A stretch of 58,353 nucleotides of DNA from Phycisphaerales bacterium (GTDB lineage: Bacteria; Planctomycetota; Phycisphaerae; Phycisphaerales; SM1A02): positions 1-58,353 of the forward strand of contig JAKVBV010000014.1 of NCBI GenBank assembly GCA_022446965.1, written 5' to 3'. The translations under genes were made by a program, and so were the position numbers. Of the stretch, positions 41,730 to 50,285 are shown one piece after another (position 1 is the stretch's first letter; every line of letters starts with the position of its first letter). The notes under the pieces are model-generated. The model did no database searches. It worked only from the letters and a program-made list of their open reading frames with translations, and was not told the origin of the DNA.

Positions 41730-43138
41730 AGCGACGGCAGGACGACGGCCTCTGGGTGATGATCGCGGCACTTATCGTGGTCGCCACGGCGATCGGCCTT
41801 CGCGTGGGCACCAACATCAGCGACCGCGGCCCGGTCTTCGACGAGCGATGGATCTCACGGCCGATGGCCGACATCGTTCGCAAGGGCTGGACGGTGCAGA
41901 CCGCGATCGACTTCCAAGAGACCAAGGGGCCTGCGCTGATCTGGCCCTACGCGGTGTGGGCGCAGGCACTGGGCGCTGACCAAAATGAAGTCGTGACTGA
42001 TGCGGCGCCCGGCGGCGGGCGTGGTGCTGATCGCCCCGAAGCGTGGCAGTCACACGTGCCCGGCGGTGCGGTGCCGGCGCCGCCGAACATGTTGTCGACA
42101 CTGCGTCTGGCGTCGGTGGCGTGGTTCATCGTCGGCGGACTGTTGCTGCTGGTGCTGGCGCATCTGTGTGGCGTGCGTGGTCCGCCGCTGGTGCTGGTGT
42201 CGCTCGCCTACGTGCTCATTCCGTACCAGTCGGTGTTCGGGCAGTTGGTGATGGGCGAAGCCTCGTTCATCACGGTGGCCGTGGCCATGTTGCTGGTGGT
42301 GTGTTGGGGCATGGGGGACGGGCGTCGGTCACGGCATCGCGTGCTTGGACCGGTGCTGTACGGACTGCTGCTGGTGATTCTGCTGCACAGCCGCATTCAC
42401 GCCGTGGCCTTTGCGCCTGCCGTGTGCGTGGTGGCGTGGTTGCGGGAGAACGAACGCTCCTGGCCCTGGTGGGCGGCATCAATCGCTGCTGGTCTGCTGC
42501 GGATTCCCTTGTGGGTGCGGTGGGACGGATTGGTGTCCAGTGACTTTCAGAACTTGCACGGGTTGGGCTTCCGGCTCGACAGTCTGACGTACCTGGGCGC
42601 CGCCCTGGCCGTTCCGCTGGGCATCTTTCTGCTCATGTGGCTGGTGAAGTGGCGCCGAGATCTGCTGTACTGGCTTCCACCGCTGGGCGTGATGCTCGGT
42701 GTGGTGCTCTCCATCGTGGCGATGCCCGATCTCAGCGTGCCCGAACAGCTCGTGCTCGAACTCGAACAAGATCGGTTCCAAGGCATCGCAGCCAAGATCG
42801 TAGCGGTGGTGGGGGGCGACGGCATTGCCGCGCGAGCAGTGATGGCGGTGTTATGCGGACTTGGGCTGGGGGGGCTTGGGGCGCTGATCTGTCTGGCCCA
42901 TCGCACGCGGCTCACACTGCCCGCGGGGGTGCTGCTGCGCATTCAATCACTGGCGATCGGGGCCGGATGGCTGCTCTACGCCTTTACCCGCGGCTTCGTG
43001 TTTGACCGCTACCTGATGGTGTGGTGTGCGGCGTTGCCGTTGGCGTACCTGCTGCTGCTCTCACGACGCATGCTGATCGCGCAGTTGATCGCGCTGACCG
43101 TAGTGACGGTCGAGCTGGTGATGATCTGGTTGGTGTGA
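41726..43138 (+). CDS. multi-pass membrane protein, GT-C glycosyltransferase-like
   Basis: A 470-residue protein with about 11-12 hydrophobic segments. After the first comes an external loop with VFDERW and ETKGPALIWPY. These resemble the acidic catalytic motif and the K-x-P segment of GT-C enzymes such as ArnT and GT39 proteins, which transfer sugars from polyprenyl phosphate. No database check is possible, and other polytopic families remain open. A GTG start overlaps the FkbM stop with GGGGGTGGGG just upstream. It is convergent with the DUF1844 gene. Confidence 0.6.
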   Translation: MKRRQDDGLWVMIAALIVVATAIGLRVGTNISDRGPVFDERWISRPMADIVRKGWTVQTAIDFQETKGPALIWPYAVWAQALGADQNEVVTDAAPGGGRGADRPEAWQSHVPGGAVPAPPNMLSTLRLASVAWFIVGGLLLLVLAHLCGVRGPPLVLVSLAYVLIPYQSVFGQLVMGEASFITVAVAMLLVVCWGMGDGRRSRHRVLGPVLYGLLLVILLHSRIHAVAFAPAVCVVAWLRENERSWPWWAASIAAGLLRIPLWVRWDGLVSSDFQNLHGLGFRLDSLTYLGAALAVPLGIFLLMWLVKWRRDLLYWLPPLGVMLGVVLSIVAMPDLSVPEQLVLELEQDRFQGIAAKIVAVVGGDGIAARAVMAVLCGLGLGGLGALICLAHRTRLTLPAGVLLRIQSLAIGAGWLLYAFTRGFVFDRYLMVWCAALPLAYLLLLSRRMLIAQLIALTVVTVELVMIWLV

Positions 43139-43170
43139 GTGTGCCAGAGCGGGGGGCGCCGGCCACACTC
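43137..43170. terminator. hairpin between convergent genes
   Basis: GAGTGTG (43137-43143) pairs with CACACTC (43164-43170), extended by CC/GG with a bulge, and overlaps both stop codons. There is no U-tract. Candidate bidirectional end structure. Confidence 0.35.
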
Positions 43171-43642
43171 AGTCGGGCATGACGATCTTCGATGCGCCAC
43201 CTTCAGGGGCCGCGGCCTCAGGGGTGCCTCCGGCGGTCATCTGCTCGGCGAGCATCTTGGTGATCTGCACGAAGCGGGCACGAAGCTCCACGAGCACAGC
43301 GGCCAGTTCCTGATCTTCATCCTCGGTGAGGTTGCCCTTGGTCTTCTCCTCTACCACGGCCAGCAGATCGATGGCGAACTTGGCGCCCTCGAGATCGATC
43401 ATCACGCCACGACCTTGCGGGTCGGGCATGGCACCGAGGCCCATGACGGCCTGCGAAGCCAGTGTGCCCACCAGTCCCTTGAAGTCAGCCGCGGGTAGGG
43501 CGCCACGACCGCCGGGCGCGTCGCCGTCCCCCTTGGCGGCAGCTTCCTGCTCCTGCTGGGCGAGGCGTTCCTTTTCGGCTTGGGCCTGGGCCTTCCAGTC
43601 GGCGTCGATCTGCAGTTCGGGCGTGTCGTTGGACTCGGTCAT
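43169..43642 (-). CDS. DUF1844-domain protein
   Basis: A 157-residue acidic cytosolic protein. An Ala/Gln/Glu-rich, probably helical N-terminal part (WKAQAQAEKERLAQQEQEAA) is followed by the DUF1844 core FKGLVGTLASQAVMGLG and IDLEGAKFAIDLLAVVEEKT, with KGNLTEDE. The family has no established function. GGAGG lies five bases before the ATG at 43642. It is divergent from the SurA-like lipoprotein gene. Confidence 0.82.
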   Translation of the reverse strand: MTESNDTPELQIDADWKAQAQAEKERLAQQEQEAAAKGDGDAPGGRGALPAADFKGLVGTLASQAVMGLGAMPDPQGRGVMIDLEGAKFAIDLLAVVEEKTKGNLTEDEDQELAAVLVELRARFVQITKMLAEQMTAGGTPEAAAPEGGASKIVMPD

Positions 43643-43727
43643 GATGACCTCCAGAGGAGCGGTGTGCGGGCAGGTTTGGAACAGCGGCCCTTGGGCCGGA
43701 TCGAGCAGTATAGAGCCACGCAACTGG

Positions 43728-43733
43728 TAGCAT
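43728..43733 (+). promoter_or_regulatory. -10-like box for the SurA-like lipoprotein gene
   Basis: TAGCAT lies nine bases before the ATG at 43743 with no Shine-Dalgarno, in the divergent gap with the DUF1844 gene. It is consistent with a leaderless start. Confidence 0.35.
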
Positions 43734-43742
43734 TGCCATCGC

Positions 43743-44993
43743 ATGTACAGGACACGGATGCCATTGCAGTGCCATGCCCTCGCACTCGCCGCCGCGGGCG
43801 TGGCGCTCGCCCTTGCCGGGTGCGCTGGTCACGAGCATCAGCGTGGGCCAGTGACCACGTTGCGGCTGGCTGACTTCAGTGATCCGCTGATGCGATCACA
43901 TCAAGTGCCTTCAGCAGAAGATGTGCGTGTGGCGCTGCTCGAGGCGGGACTCACGCCACCGGTCCCGGTGGATCCTGTCACGGCACAACGACGTGATCTG
44001 GATGCGTTCTTCGACGTCGAAACACGTGTCGGTGAACCGGTCGTGGTGGACTCGCTCATCGGGCAGGTCAATGGACGTCCGATCTACGCCGCCGAAGTGC
44101 TCGGCCCAGTGAACGACCAGCTGCAGGCTGAGTACGACCGTATGGCTTGGCAAGAGTTTCGAGCCTTGATGGACCGGCTCATTCTGCAGCGATTGCAGGA
44201 AGTGGTGCTCAACGAGTTGTTCCTCGCTGAAGCACGAGCGTCCCTTACCCCACAGCAACAAAGCGGCCTGGGCGCCTTCCTCAAGCAGATCGAAGAAGAC
44301 TTGGTCGGCCGCAGTGGTGGTGTGCAACGTCAGGCGGAGCAGGATGTGCTGGCGCAGGAAGGTCGTACGCTGGAGGAATACCTCAAGCTCGAAGAAGAGC
44401 GGGTATTGATCCAGCAACTGATGAACGATCGCATCCGGCACAAGACCGTCGTGTCGTGGCACGACATCGAACGCGCCTATGCAGCCCGCATCGACGAATT
44501 TCAGCCGCCGGCGCACATCGTGCTGGGTCGGATCCGCATTCGCACGGATGATGCCGCGGCGATCGAGGCGGTGGAGCACGCCTTCGCCGCGGGAGATGTA
44601 TTTGCCGAGGTGGCCAAACAACAGGGCATCGCGGATGACGGCCGATGGGAGTCGTTCACCATGCCCGCCGAGGGCATTGCGGGGTTGGAGATCGCCGACA
44701 GCTACAAGCCGGTGCTCGAGGGGCTTGAGCCAGGTGAGGTGTCGGCCCCGATGCAGCGTGGTTCGTTCACCATGTGGCTCACGGTGCTCGAGTACGAACA
44801 GCCGGAGCACCGCAGTCTGTACGACGACTACGACGTGCAGCGGCAATTGCAGTTGGAGTTGTTCAACAAAGCCGCGGCTGATGCCCAAGCGGAGTTCATC
44901 GACGATGTGCTGCAGCGGGGCATCTACGACGAACTCGAGCTGATGCACACGCGGGCGATCGTGATTGCGACGACACGCTTCCCGCCGCCCTGA
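43743..44993 (+). CDS. SurA/PpiC-like lipoprotein
   Basis: A 416-residue lipoprotein: signal peptide with lipobox LAGC (Cys27). The mature part has VNGRPIYAAEVLGPV, typical of SurA/PrsA N-terminal chaperone domains, and a long helical region. A divergent parvulin-like domain follows (HIVLGRIRIRTDD to FTMWLTVLEYE). Such proteins help outer-membrane or exported proteins fold and isomerise proline bonds; catalytic ability here is doubtful because the parvulin part is weakly conserved. Given the large exported pseudopilins in this genome, a periplasmic chaperone role is plausible but unproven. It is followed by a 248-bp gap. Confidence 0.75.
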   Translation: MYRTRMPLQCHALALAAAGVALALAGCAGHEHQRGPVTTLRLADFSDPLMRSHQVPSAEDVRVALLEAGLTPPVPVDPVTAQRRDLDAFFDVETRVGEPVVVDSLIGQVNGRPIYAAEVLGPVNDQLQAEYDRMAWQEFRALMDRLILQRLQEVVLNELFLAEARASLTPQQQSGLGAFLKQIEEDLVGRSGGVQRQAEQDVLAQEGRTLEEYLKLEEERVLIQQLMNDRIRHKTVVSWHDIERAYAARIDEFQPPAHIVLGRIRIRTDDAAAIEAVEHAFAAGDVFAEVAKQQGIADDGRWESFTMPAEGIAGLEIADSYKPVLEGLEPGEVSAPMQRGSFTMWLTVLEYEQPEHRSLYDDYDVQRQLQLELFNKAAADAQAEFIDDVLQRGIYDELELMHTRAIVIATTRFPPP

Positions 44994-45241
44994 TCGGCGA
45001 CATCGAACCGGACGGCGAGTAGAGCGAGCGGTTCGTTGGTGATTGCGTTTAACCGGGTGGCGTCTGCTGGCGTGGAATCACCGTATCGCGTGGGATGAAC
45101 TCAATGCCGTGGCGCTGTTACCTCGACGCCGCGTGGTGGCGGTGGGTGGATCAGCGGCGTGTGCGCATTGATGTCGCGCTGGTCAACGTGCGATGGTGGG
45201 GATGCACCCTACGGTGGCACCGGGACGTGCGCTGATGCGAT

Positions 45242-46282
45242 TCAACTCTCCGGGAGCAGCCGGGGCGTTCGCGTGGGCGGTGGGCTGGTGCCGGTGATGG
45301 CAGCGCAGATTCGATCTGCATGCACGTGGCTCGTTTCGATGTAGACGGTGAACCGCCCTTGTGTGCCAGCTGATGCTGTGCCTGCCACATACACATCGGG
45401 TCCGTCGGTGCGCATCGTGTGCTCGTCGAACGAGGGCTGCTGCGTGGCATCGTCCACCGTCACGCCAAACTGGCGCAGCAGGCTGCTGTCTTGTTCAAAG
45501 CCCAGTTGCAGCAGCACGTCATCCACTGGAATCGTGGTGATCGAGTCATGGTGCAGATGACGCAGCGTGACGGCATCGGGCTCGATGCGTTCGACGATGG
45601 TGTTCATCTGGCCATTGATCAATCCTTCATCGATCAGGGCGCACAGTTCGGGGCGGATCCAGTACTTGACGCGATCGTGCACTTCTGGCCCGCGGTAGGA
45701 CAGCGTCACGTGTCCGGACGCACGCCAGAGTCGCAGGGCTGATTCGGCGGCGGAGTTGCGTCCGCCGACCACCAGCACACGCCGCTGAAAGAACCGATGC
45801 GGATCGCCCAGCGTGCGATGCACGTGGGGAAGATCTTCGCCGGGCACGTTCAGCGTGCGGTGGCGTTGCGTGCCCCCGGTGGCCAGTACCACCGCGGCGG
45901 CGTGCCAGATGCGGTCCATGCCCGAGGGCGTTCGAGTGGTGACGTGCCATCCCTCCTCGTTGTGGGCGGAGTCGGTCACCCTGTGGAAGGTGTGGACATC
46001 GAGGCCGAGCGTACAGATGACGCTGCGAAGGTAGGCCAGGTACGCCTCTCCGGTGGGCTTCTCTTCGTGCAGTGGGGCGAGGTGTTGGCCGGCGATCTCC
46101 AGCCGCTCAGGTGAGGAAAAAAACCGCGTGTGCGATGGAAACTGCCGGGCGATGGTGTTGCCCACGCACCCGGCATCCACCACGGAGACCACCTGGCCTG
46201 CCTGCTGCAAGGTGGCGGCCACTTCCAGGCCGATCGGGCCGGCGCCGATCACGAGCGTGTCGATGTGTGGGTTGTCGGACAT
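45242..46282 (-). CDS. FAD/NAD(P)-dependent oxidoreductase, YpdA-like
   Basis: A 346-residue pyridine-nucleotide flavoprotein. The FAD-binding motif is VIGAGPIGLEVA near the N-terminus and the NADPH-binding motif is VLVVGGRNSAAESALRLW. A late segment, GPDVYVAGTASAGTQ, gives the second FAD contact. There is no CxxC redox pair as in thioredoxin reductase. This, with the overall order, resembles YpdA (Bdr), proposed bacillithiol disulfide reductase. Whether this organism makes bacillithiol is unknown. The ATG at 46282 is preferred over a GTG five codons upstream. Divergent from the secreted protein gene. Confidence 0.75.
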   Translation of the reverse strand: MSDNPHIDTLVIGAGPIGLEVAATLQQAGQVVSVVDAGCVGNTIARQFPSHTRFFSSPERLEIAGQHLAPLHEEKPTGEAYLAYLRSVICTLGLDVHTFHRVTDSAHNEEGWHVTTRTPSGMDRIWHAAAVVLATGGTQRHRTLNVPGEDLPHVHRTLGDPHRFFQRRVLVVGGRNSAAESALRLWRASGHVTLSYRGPEVHDRVKYWIRPELCALIDEGLINGQMNTIVERIEPDAVTLRHLHHDSITTIPVDDVLLQLGFEQDSSLLRQFGVTVDDATQQPSFDEHTMRTDGPDVYVAGTASAGTQGRFTVYIETSHVHADRICAAITGTSPPPTRTPRLLPES

Positions 46283-46355
46283 GACGGGGGCATACACTAG
46301 CCATCTGAACGATTTGGATGCATGCCTCGGCCGCGGTGTGCGTTGTCATTCCTGG

Positions 46356-47747
46356 ATGAAATGCCTGATTCCGATCACCGTCTGTCTCTCCGCCTTGGCC
46401 CTGTCGCCTTGGGCAGCGGCGGATGGTGCGCCTGCCGCCTTTGGATCGAGCCCGGTGGTTCGCCCCGTGCTGCTCGATACCGATCTGTCGCGACTGACCG
46501 CCTATTTGGGCCTCGATGGCATGCAAAAAGCCGCTGTGAGGGCATTGCTGAAGGATCAACGTGTCGAAGACGAAGCTGCCATTGCTGAACTGCGAGCGTC
46601 GTTGGGAGACATGTGGTTCAGCAGTGAAGACGAACTGGAAGATGCTCGTGCTCGTTGGGGCGAGCAGTGGGACCGGCGCGCGTTTCCAGTCACCACGAAT
46701 CATGGGCAACTGGAGATTCGCGACATCGCCCTGGAGTGGATGGACACCGCCCCGACCTTGGGCGTGGAGGCATCCGAACCGGCCGAGGCGCTAGCCCAGT
46801 TCGTGGCCGCACAGGATGCTGCACGTGCCGCATTGATGCGCGATGTCGCCGTGGTACTTGATGGTGATCAACTCGAACGATGGGGCACGGCCGATGCGGC
46901 TGCTGCACTGGCGAGGTCATCCTGGCCGGCGGTGTTGCCACAGGAGCGTCTTGATCTTGATGCCCTGCTCGTGGAGGTGCTTGGCGATGGTGCGTCGGCC
47001 CCGGTGTGGGTGCAGCGACGTGCGCAGTGGATTCGCCATGTTGGTGCATCGATCGCGAGGCGCGATGCTGTGTTGCGATCGGTCGAGCCAGCGCTCCTGG
47101 ATGCCCACGTGCGTCGTCAACCAGCCTTACATCTGGCGGGCCTGCGTACCGGATTGGAAGCGAGGCGGGCCCATGCCGCGGTGCTCAATGCAGTGCGGGC
47201 GGACATGTCCAATGCGCTGCCGTTTCCGGCGGTGAACATCTTCCAGCGTGAAGCGCAGCGACGCATGTATCCCGATCTGTACGACGACGACCGCATCGAC
47301 CGGCTCGCTCGGGCAGCCGTGCAGTTGGAACACCTTGATGACGACGCCCGCGATGCGGTGAACGCGGCGTGGGCTCGGCATCGCAGCAGGCGACTGGCGG
47401 TGCAGGCACACCTCACGGCGTGTGAGTCGAGTTTGTCTGAGCGCGTGGTATTGCGGCCGGTTGAATCTCGCTTGATGCGTGGCTTGTTCGGGCCGTCCAT
47501 CGGGCTGTTGCCGTTGTGGTCGGATGCCGATGGTGCGCTGGCCCACGCCAACCGACTGCACAACGCGCTTGAAGACGCCCGTGATCTGGCGGAATCGGAG
47601 TTGCGTGGCGCACTGCCTGAATCGGCATGGCCTGCGGTGGTGAACGCCGCCCGACGACGGGAGATCGGGCAGCGCAATGCGCATGCAGCGGGCATGGGGG
47701 ACCTCAGTCTGCCCGGCGCCACGGACGTGGTTGAGCCATCGCCCTGA
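46356..47747 (+). CDS. secreted protein of unknown function
   Basis: A 463-residue protein starting with a clear signal peptide (MKCLIPITVCLSALAL, then SPWAAADG). I do not recognise the mature part. It is strongly helical, rich in Ala, Arg, Asp and Glu, almost free of cysteine, and contains repeated helix-forming stretches resembling the helical 'DUF' proteins common in planctomycetes. The start is the ATG before the basic residue and hydrophobic core. No Shine-Dalgarno is visible. It is divergent from the YpdA-like gene and convergent with rlmN. Confidence 0.7.
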   Translation: MKCLIPITVCLSALALSPWAAADGAPAAFGSSPVVRPVLLDTDLSRLTAYLGLDGMQKAAVRALLKDQRVEDEAAIAELRASLGDMWFSSEDELEDARARWGEQWDRRAFPVTTNHGQLEIRDIALEWMDTAPTLGVEASEPAEALAQFVAAQDAARAALMRDVAVVLDGDQLERWGTADAAAALARSSWPAVLPQERLDLDALLVEVLGDGASAPVWVQRRAQWIRHVGASIARRDAVLRSVEPALLDAHVRRQPALHLAGLRTGLEARRAHAAVLNAVRADMSNALPFPAVNIFQREAQRRMYPDLYDDDRIDRLARAAVQLEHLDDDARDAVNAAWARHRSRRLAVQAHLTACESSLSERVVLRPVESRLMRGLFGPSIGLLPLWSDADGALAHANRLHNALEDARDLAESELRGALPESAWPAVVNAARRREIGQRNAHAAGMGDLSLPGATDVVEPSP

Positions 47748-47748
47748 T

Positions 47749-47776
47749 TGCATGTAGCGGGGTGGCACCGCATGCA
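47749..47776. terminator. hairpin downstream of the secreted-protein gene
   Basis: TGCATG (47749-47754) pairs with CATGCA (47771-47776), with GGTG-G-CACC (47761-47769) nested inside. It immediately follows the stop codon and lacks a U-tract. The remaining gap to rlmN contains no credible gene. Confidence 0.3.
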
Positions 47777-47915
47777 CTGGATGACGGCAGGCGACGCGGC
47801 GTGCACCGCGTGTGGTGCAGGTGTGGTGCTTTGAATTGGGTTGTGCCCCGGCGTGCAGGTCTGCCTGTCGCTTCGAAGCTGGTCAAGCCCGTGGATTGCC
47901 CAGCGTGTGCTGAAA

Positions 47916-48956
47916 TCACGTGGCCTGGCGAGTGCGTGTCTTTCGCACCGATGCCGTCACCAATTGACCACAGGCGCCTGCTGCTTTGCGGCCGAGCGTG
48001 GCGCGACGATGCACGTGCAGGCCTGCTTGGGCAACCGCCGCCATGAACGTGTCGATCGTGTGCTGGTCGGGGCTGGTCCACGGCTGGCTGTCGATGGGAT
48101 TGAACGGGATCACGTTCACGCGGCAGGGGATGTCGCCGAAGCGGTCCCCGAGTTCTTGTGCGTATGCAGGATCATCGGTGACACCGGGGATGAGCACCCA
48201 TTCCAGTAGCACCGGCCGCCCGCCGGCGTCGATCCACCGACGCAGCGCGTCGGCGACATCGTCGAGGCTCCATCGTTTGGTGATGGGCATGAGCTCGCTG
48301 CGAACATCGTCGTTGGGGCTGTTGATGCTCACCGCGAGGCGCAGCGACCGCAAGCCCCCGGCGGCCATGGCGTCGGTGAGGCGATCGATCCCCTCGACAT
48401 GGCCTACCGTGGACACACCGATGTGTCGTGCGCCGATGGCGGGTCCAGCCCCGTCCGTGAGCACGCGGATCGCGTGCAGCACGTTGTCGAAGTTGTCCAT
48501 GGGCTCGCCCATGCCCATGAACACGATGTTGGTGACCTGGGCATGTACCGAGTGGGTGGCGTGGTGCCATTGCGCGAGGATCTCGGCCGTGGTGAGATTG
48601 CGGGTGCGACCCATCGTGCCCGTGGCACAGAAGGTGCAGCCCATGGCGCAGCCCACCTGACTGGAGACACACAGGGTGAGGCGCGGTCGACCGGTCTTGC
48701 CGGTCATGGGTAGCAGCACGGATTCGGTTTCCGCACCGTCGTGATGGCGAAGCACGAACTTGCGTGTGTCGCCGTCGATCTTGATCTGGGCGACTTCTCG
48801 TTTATCTCCGTGCACCTGCTCATGCGTGCCGGTGGTCATGTAGCCTCGCCAAATGTCGGTGGCCCCCGGCGCCGCCACGCCGAGATCACGCAGGTGATCG
48901 CGGAACCCGTGCAGAGTGTGGGCAAGGCAGGTGTCGGCGTCGAACATCGGGCGCAT
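47916..48956 (-). CDS. rlmN: 23S rRNA/tRNA adenine-C2 methyltransferase RlmN
   Basis: This radical SAM enzyme methylates A2503 of 23S rRNA and A37 of some tRNAs. The cluster motif is C103-A-M-G-C107-T-F-C110, preceded by TLCVSSQVGC with Cys96. The late Cys329 in AAGACGQL corresponds to the mechanistic methyl-cysteine. FMGMGEPMDN and LRLAVSINSPND are also family features. Length is 346 residues, slightly short because the N-terminal HhH-like region is reduced. The ATG at 48956 has TATCAT six bases upstream and no Shine-Dalgarno. Confidence 0.93.
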   Translation of the reverse strand: MRPMFDADTCLAHTLHGFRDHLRDLGVAAPGATDIWRGYMTTGTHEQVHGDKREVAQIKIDGDTRKFVLRHHDGAETESVLLPMTGKTGRPRLTLCVSSQVGCAMGCTFCATGTMGRTRNLTTAEILAQWHHATHSVHAQVTNIVFMGMGEPMDNFDNVLHAIRVLTDGAGPAIGARHIGVSTVGHVEGIDRLTDAMAAGGLRSLRLAVSINSPNDDVRSELMPITKRWSLDDVADALRRWIDAGGRPVLLEWVLIPGVTDDPAYAQELGDRFGDIPCRVNVIPFNPIDSQPWTSPDQHTIDTFMAAVAQAGLHVHRRATLGRKAAGACGQLVTASVRKTRTRQAT

Positions 48957-48962
48957 CGTGCA

Positions 48963-48968
48963 ATGATA
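48963..48968 (-). promoter_or_regulatory. -10-like box for rlmN
   Basis: TATCAT on the minus strand ends six bases before the rlmN ATG. Position and lack of a ribosome site suggest a leaderless mRNA. Confidence 0.38.
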
Positions 48969-49139
48969 GTGGCGTTGGGCGTGTTGCCGGTGTGTACGTC
49001 GTGTGGTTGCAGGTGGTCGGGTGTGGCATCGGCAAGGGCACGGCACGGGAGCAGTGCATCGGATGCGATAGATGGCTGCCCGCCTGTTGGTGATTCGTGG
49101 CAGGGTGTGTACGCCATGCCATGTGGTGTTGCGTCCCGT

Positions 49140-49211
49140 CGAGCCATCGCCTGAGGTTGGCGAAGTGCATGCCATCGAGCCGTCGTCTGAGGTTGGCCAA
49201 GTGCATGCCAT
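49140..49211 (+). repeat. 36-bp tandem direct repeat upstream of tdh
   Basis: Two head-to-tail copies (49140-49175 and 49176-49211) differ at three positions. Each begins CGAGCC, contains CTGAGGTTGG and ends GTGCATGCCAT. They lie 37 bp before the tdh start in the 292-bp divergent gap with rlmN. The rest of that gap holds no credible gene. Confidence 0.85.
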
Positions 49212-49233
49212 GGGCGATCGCATTGAGGATCGC

Positions 49234-49239
49234 TAGAAT
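49234..49239 (+). promoter_or_regulatory. -10-like box for tdh-kbl
   Basis: TAGAAT followed by GGG lies nine bases before the tdh ATG, as in purA. No strong -35 hexamer is visible; the tandem repeat ends 22 bp upstream and could bind an activator. Confidence 0.42.
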
Positions 49240-49248
49240 GGGCGGACC

Positions 49249-50265
49249 ATGTCCACGCCCAACAGACGCATTCTGGTGACCGGTGCCGCCGGTGAGATTG
49301 GCCACGGATTGGTGTCGGCGCTGTCGAGCGATCCCGATGTCAAGTTGATCGCCATCGATCTGCGTGATCCAGGCGAAGCGGTGCGTGAGCATCTCGATGA
49401 TCTGCATCTGGGCGACATCTGTGATCGCGGCTTCGTGGAGAACGTAGTCACGATGCATGAGGTCACGGAGATCGTGCATCTGGCGGCGTTGTTGTCCACC
49501 CGGGCCGAGCACGTCCCGGAGAAGGCGCACGAGGTGAACGTGGATGGCACGTTCAATCTGTTGCGCATCGCGGCCGAGCAAGCACTGTCCTTTGATCGTG
49601 TGGTGAAGTTCACCGTGCCCAGCAGCATTGCCGTGTACGGGTTGTCGCCGCAGGAGAAGGCCCTTGGTGGCAAGGTAGGCCTGGATGAGTGCCTTCGTCC
49701 GGTCACCATGTACGGCGCGAACAAGTTGTACTGCGAGGCGTTGGGCCGCTACTACGGTCGCCATTATCGATCGCTCACGCATGACGGCCCGCCCCCGGTC
49801 GACTTCCGGTGTCTGCGACTGCCCGGTGTGCTAGCGGCTGAGACCAAACCCACGGGCGGCACGAGCGACTTCGTGCCGGAGATGATCCACGCCGCCGCAT
49901 CCGGAACGCCGTACGAGTGCTTTGTGTCGGAGGTCACCTGCATTCCGTGGATGACCATGCCCGAATGCGTGGAGTCCACCTTGCAGTTGCTGCAGGCCGA
50001 CGCTGTGCCGCAGTGCGTGTACAACGTGGCGAGCTTTTCGGCCTCTGCGGGCGAGGTGGAAGCGGCATTGCGAACGCACTTCCCTGATTTGCAGGTGACG
50101 TACGAGCCGCATCCGGGCCGCCAAGCCATGGTCAATACCTGGCCAGATGATGTCGATGTGACCGCGGCCATACACGATTGGGGCTACGAGCCGCGCTGGA
50201 ATCTCGAGTCCGCCTTGAGCGAGTACATCGTGCCCGCCGTGCGGCGGCATTACGCGGCGCACTGA
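49249..50265 (+). CDS. tdh: L-threonine 3-dehydrogenase, SDR (epimerase-like) type
   Basis: This enzyme oxidises threonine with NAD+ to 2-amino-3-ketobutyrate. The 338 residues have the Rossmann motif TGAAGEIG (11-18), the catalytic Y155-x3-K159 in MYGANKLYCE, and PSSIAVYG. The segment DFRCLRLPGVL, with GGTSDFVPEMIHAA, is characteristic of the extended-SDR threonine dehydrogenases rather than sugar epimerases. The next gene encodes the partner lyase kbl (20 bp away), which strongly supports the call. The zinc-type Tdh of E. coli is unrelated. Confidence 0.9.
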   Translation: MSTPNRRILVTGAAGEIGHGLVSALSSDPDVKLIAIDLRDPGEAVREHLDDLHLGDICDRGFVENVVTMHEVTEIVHLAALLSTRAEHVPEKAHEVNVDGTFNLLRIAAEQALSFDRVVKFTVPSSIAVYGLSPQEKALGGKVGLDECLRPVTMYGANKLYCEALGRYYGRHYRSLTHDGPPPVDFRCLRLPGVLAAETKPTGGTSDFVPEMIHAAASGTPYECFVSEVTCIPWMTMPECVESTLQLLQADAVPQCVYNVASFSASAGEVEAALRTHFPDLQVTYEPHPGRQAMVNTWPDDVDVTAAIHDWGYEPRWNLESALSEYIVPAVRRHYAAH

Positions 50266-50285
50266 TTGGATCGGAGAAGAACGCC

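Noticed and set aside
45095-45235. A 46-codon Trp- and Arg-rich small frame in the 248-bp gap between the lipoprotein and YpdA-like genes
   Set aside because: Seven tryptophans arise from a TGG-rich stretch. There is no ribosome site or promoter and no sign of conservation can be judged. The gap otherwise shows nothing I can name.
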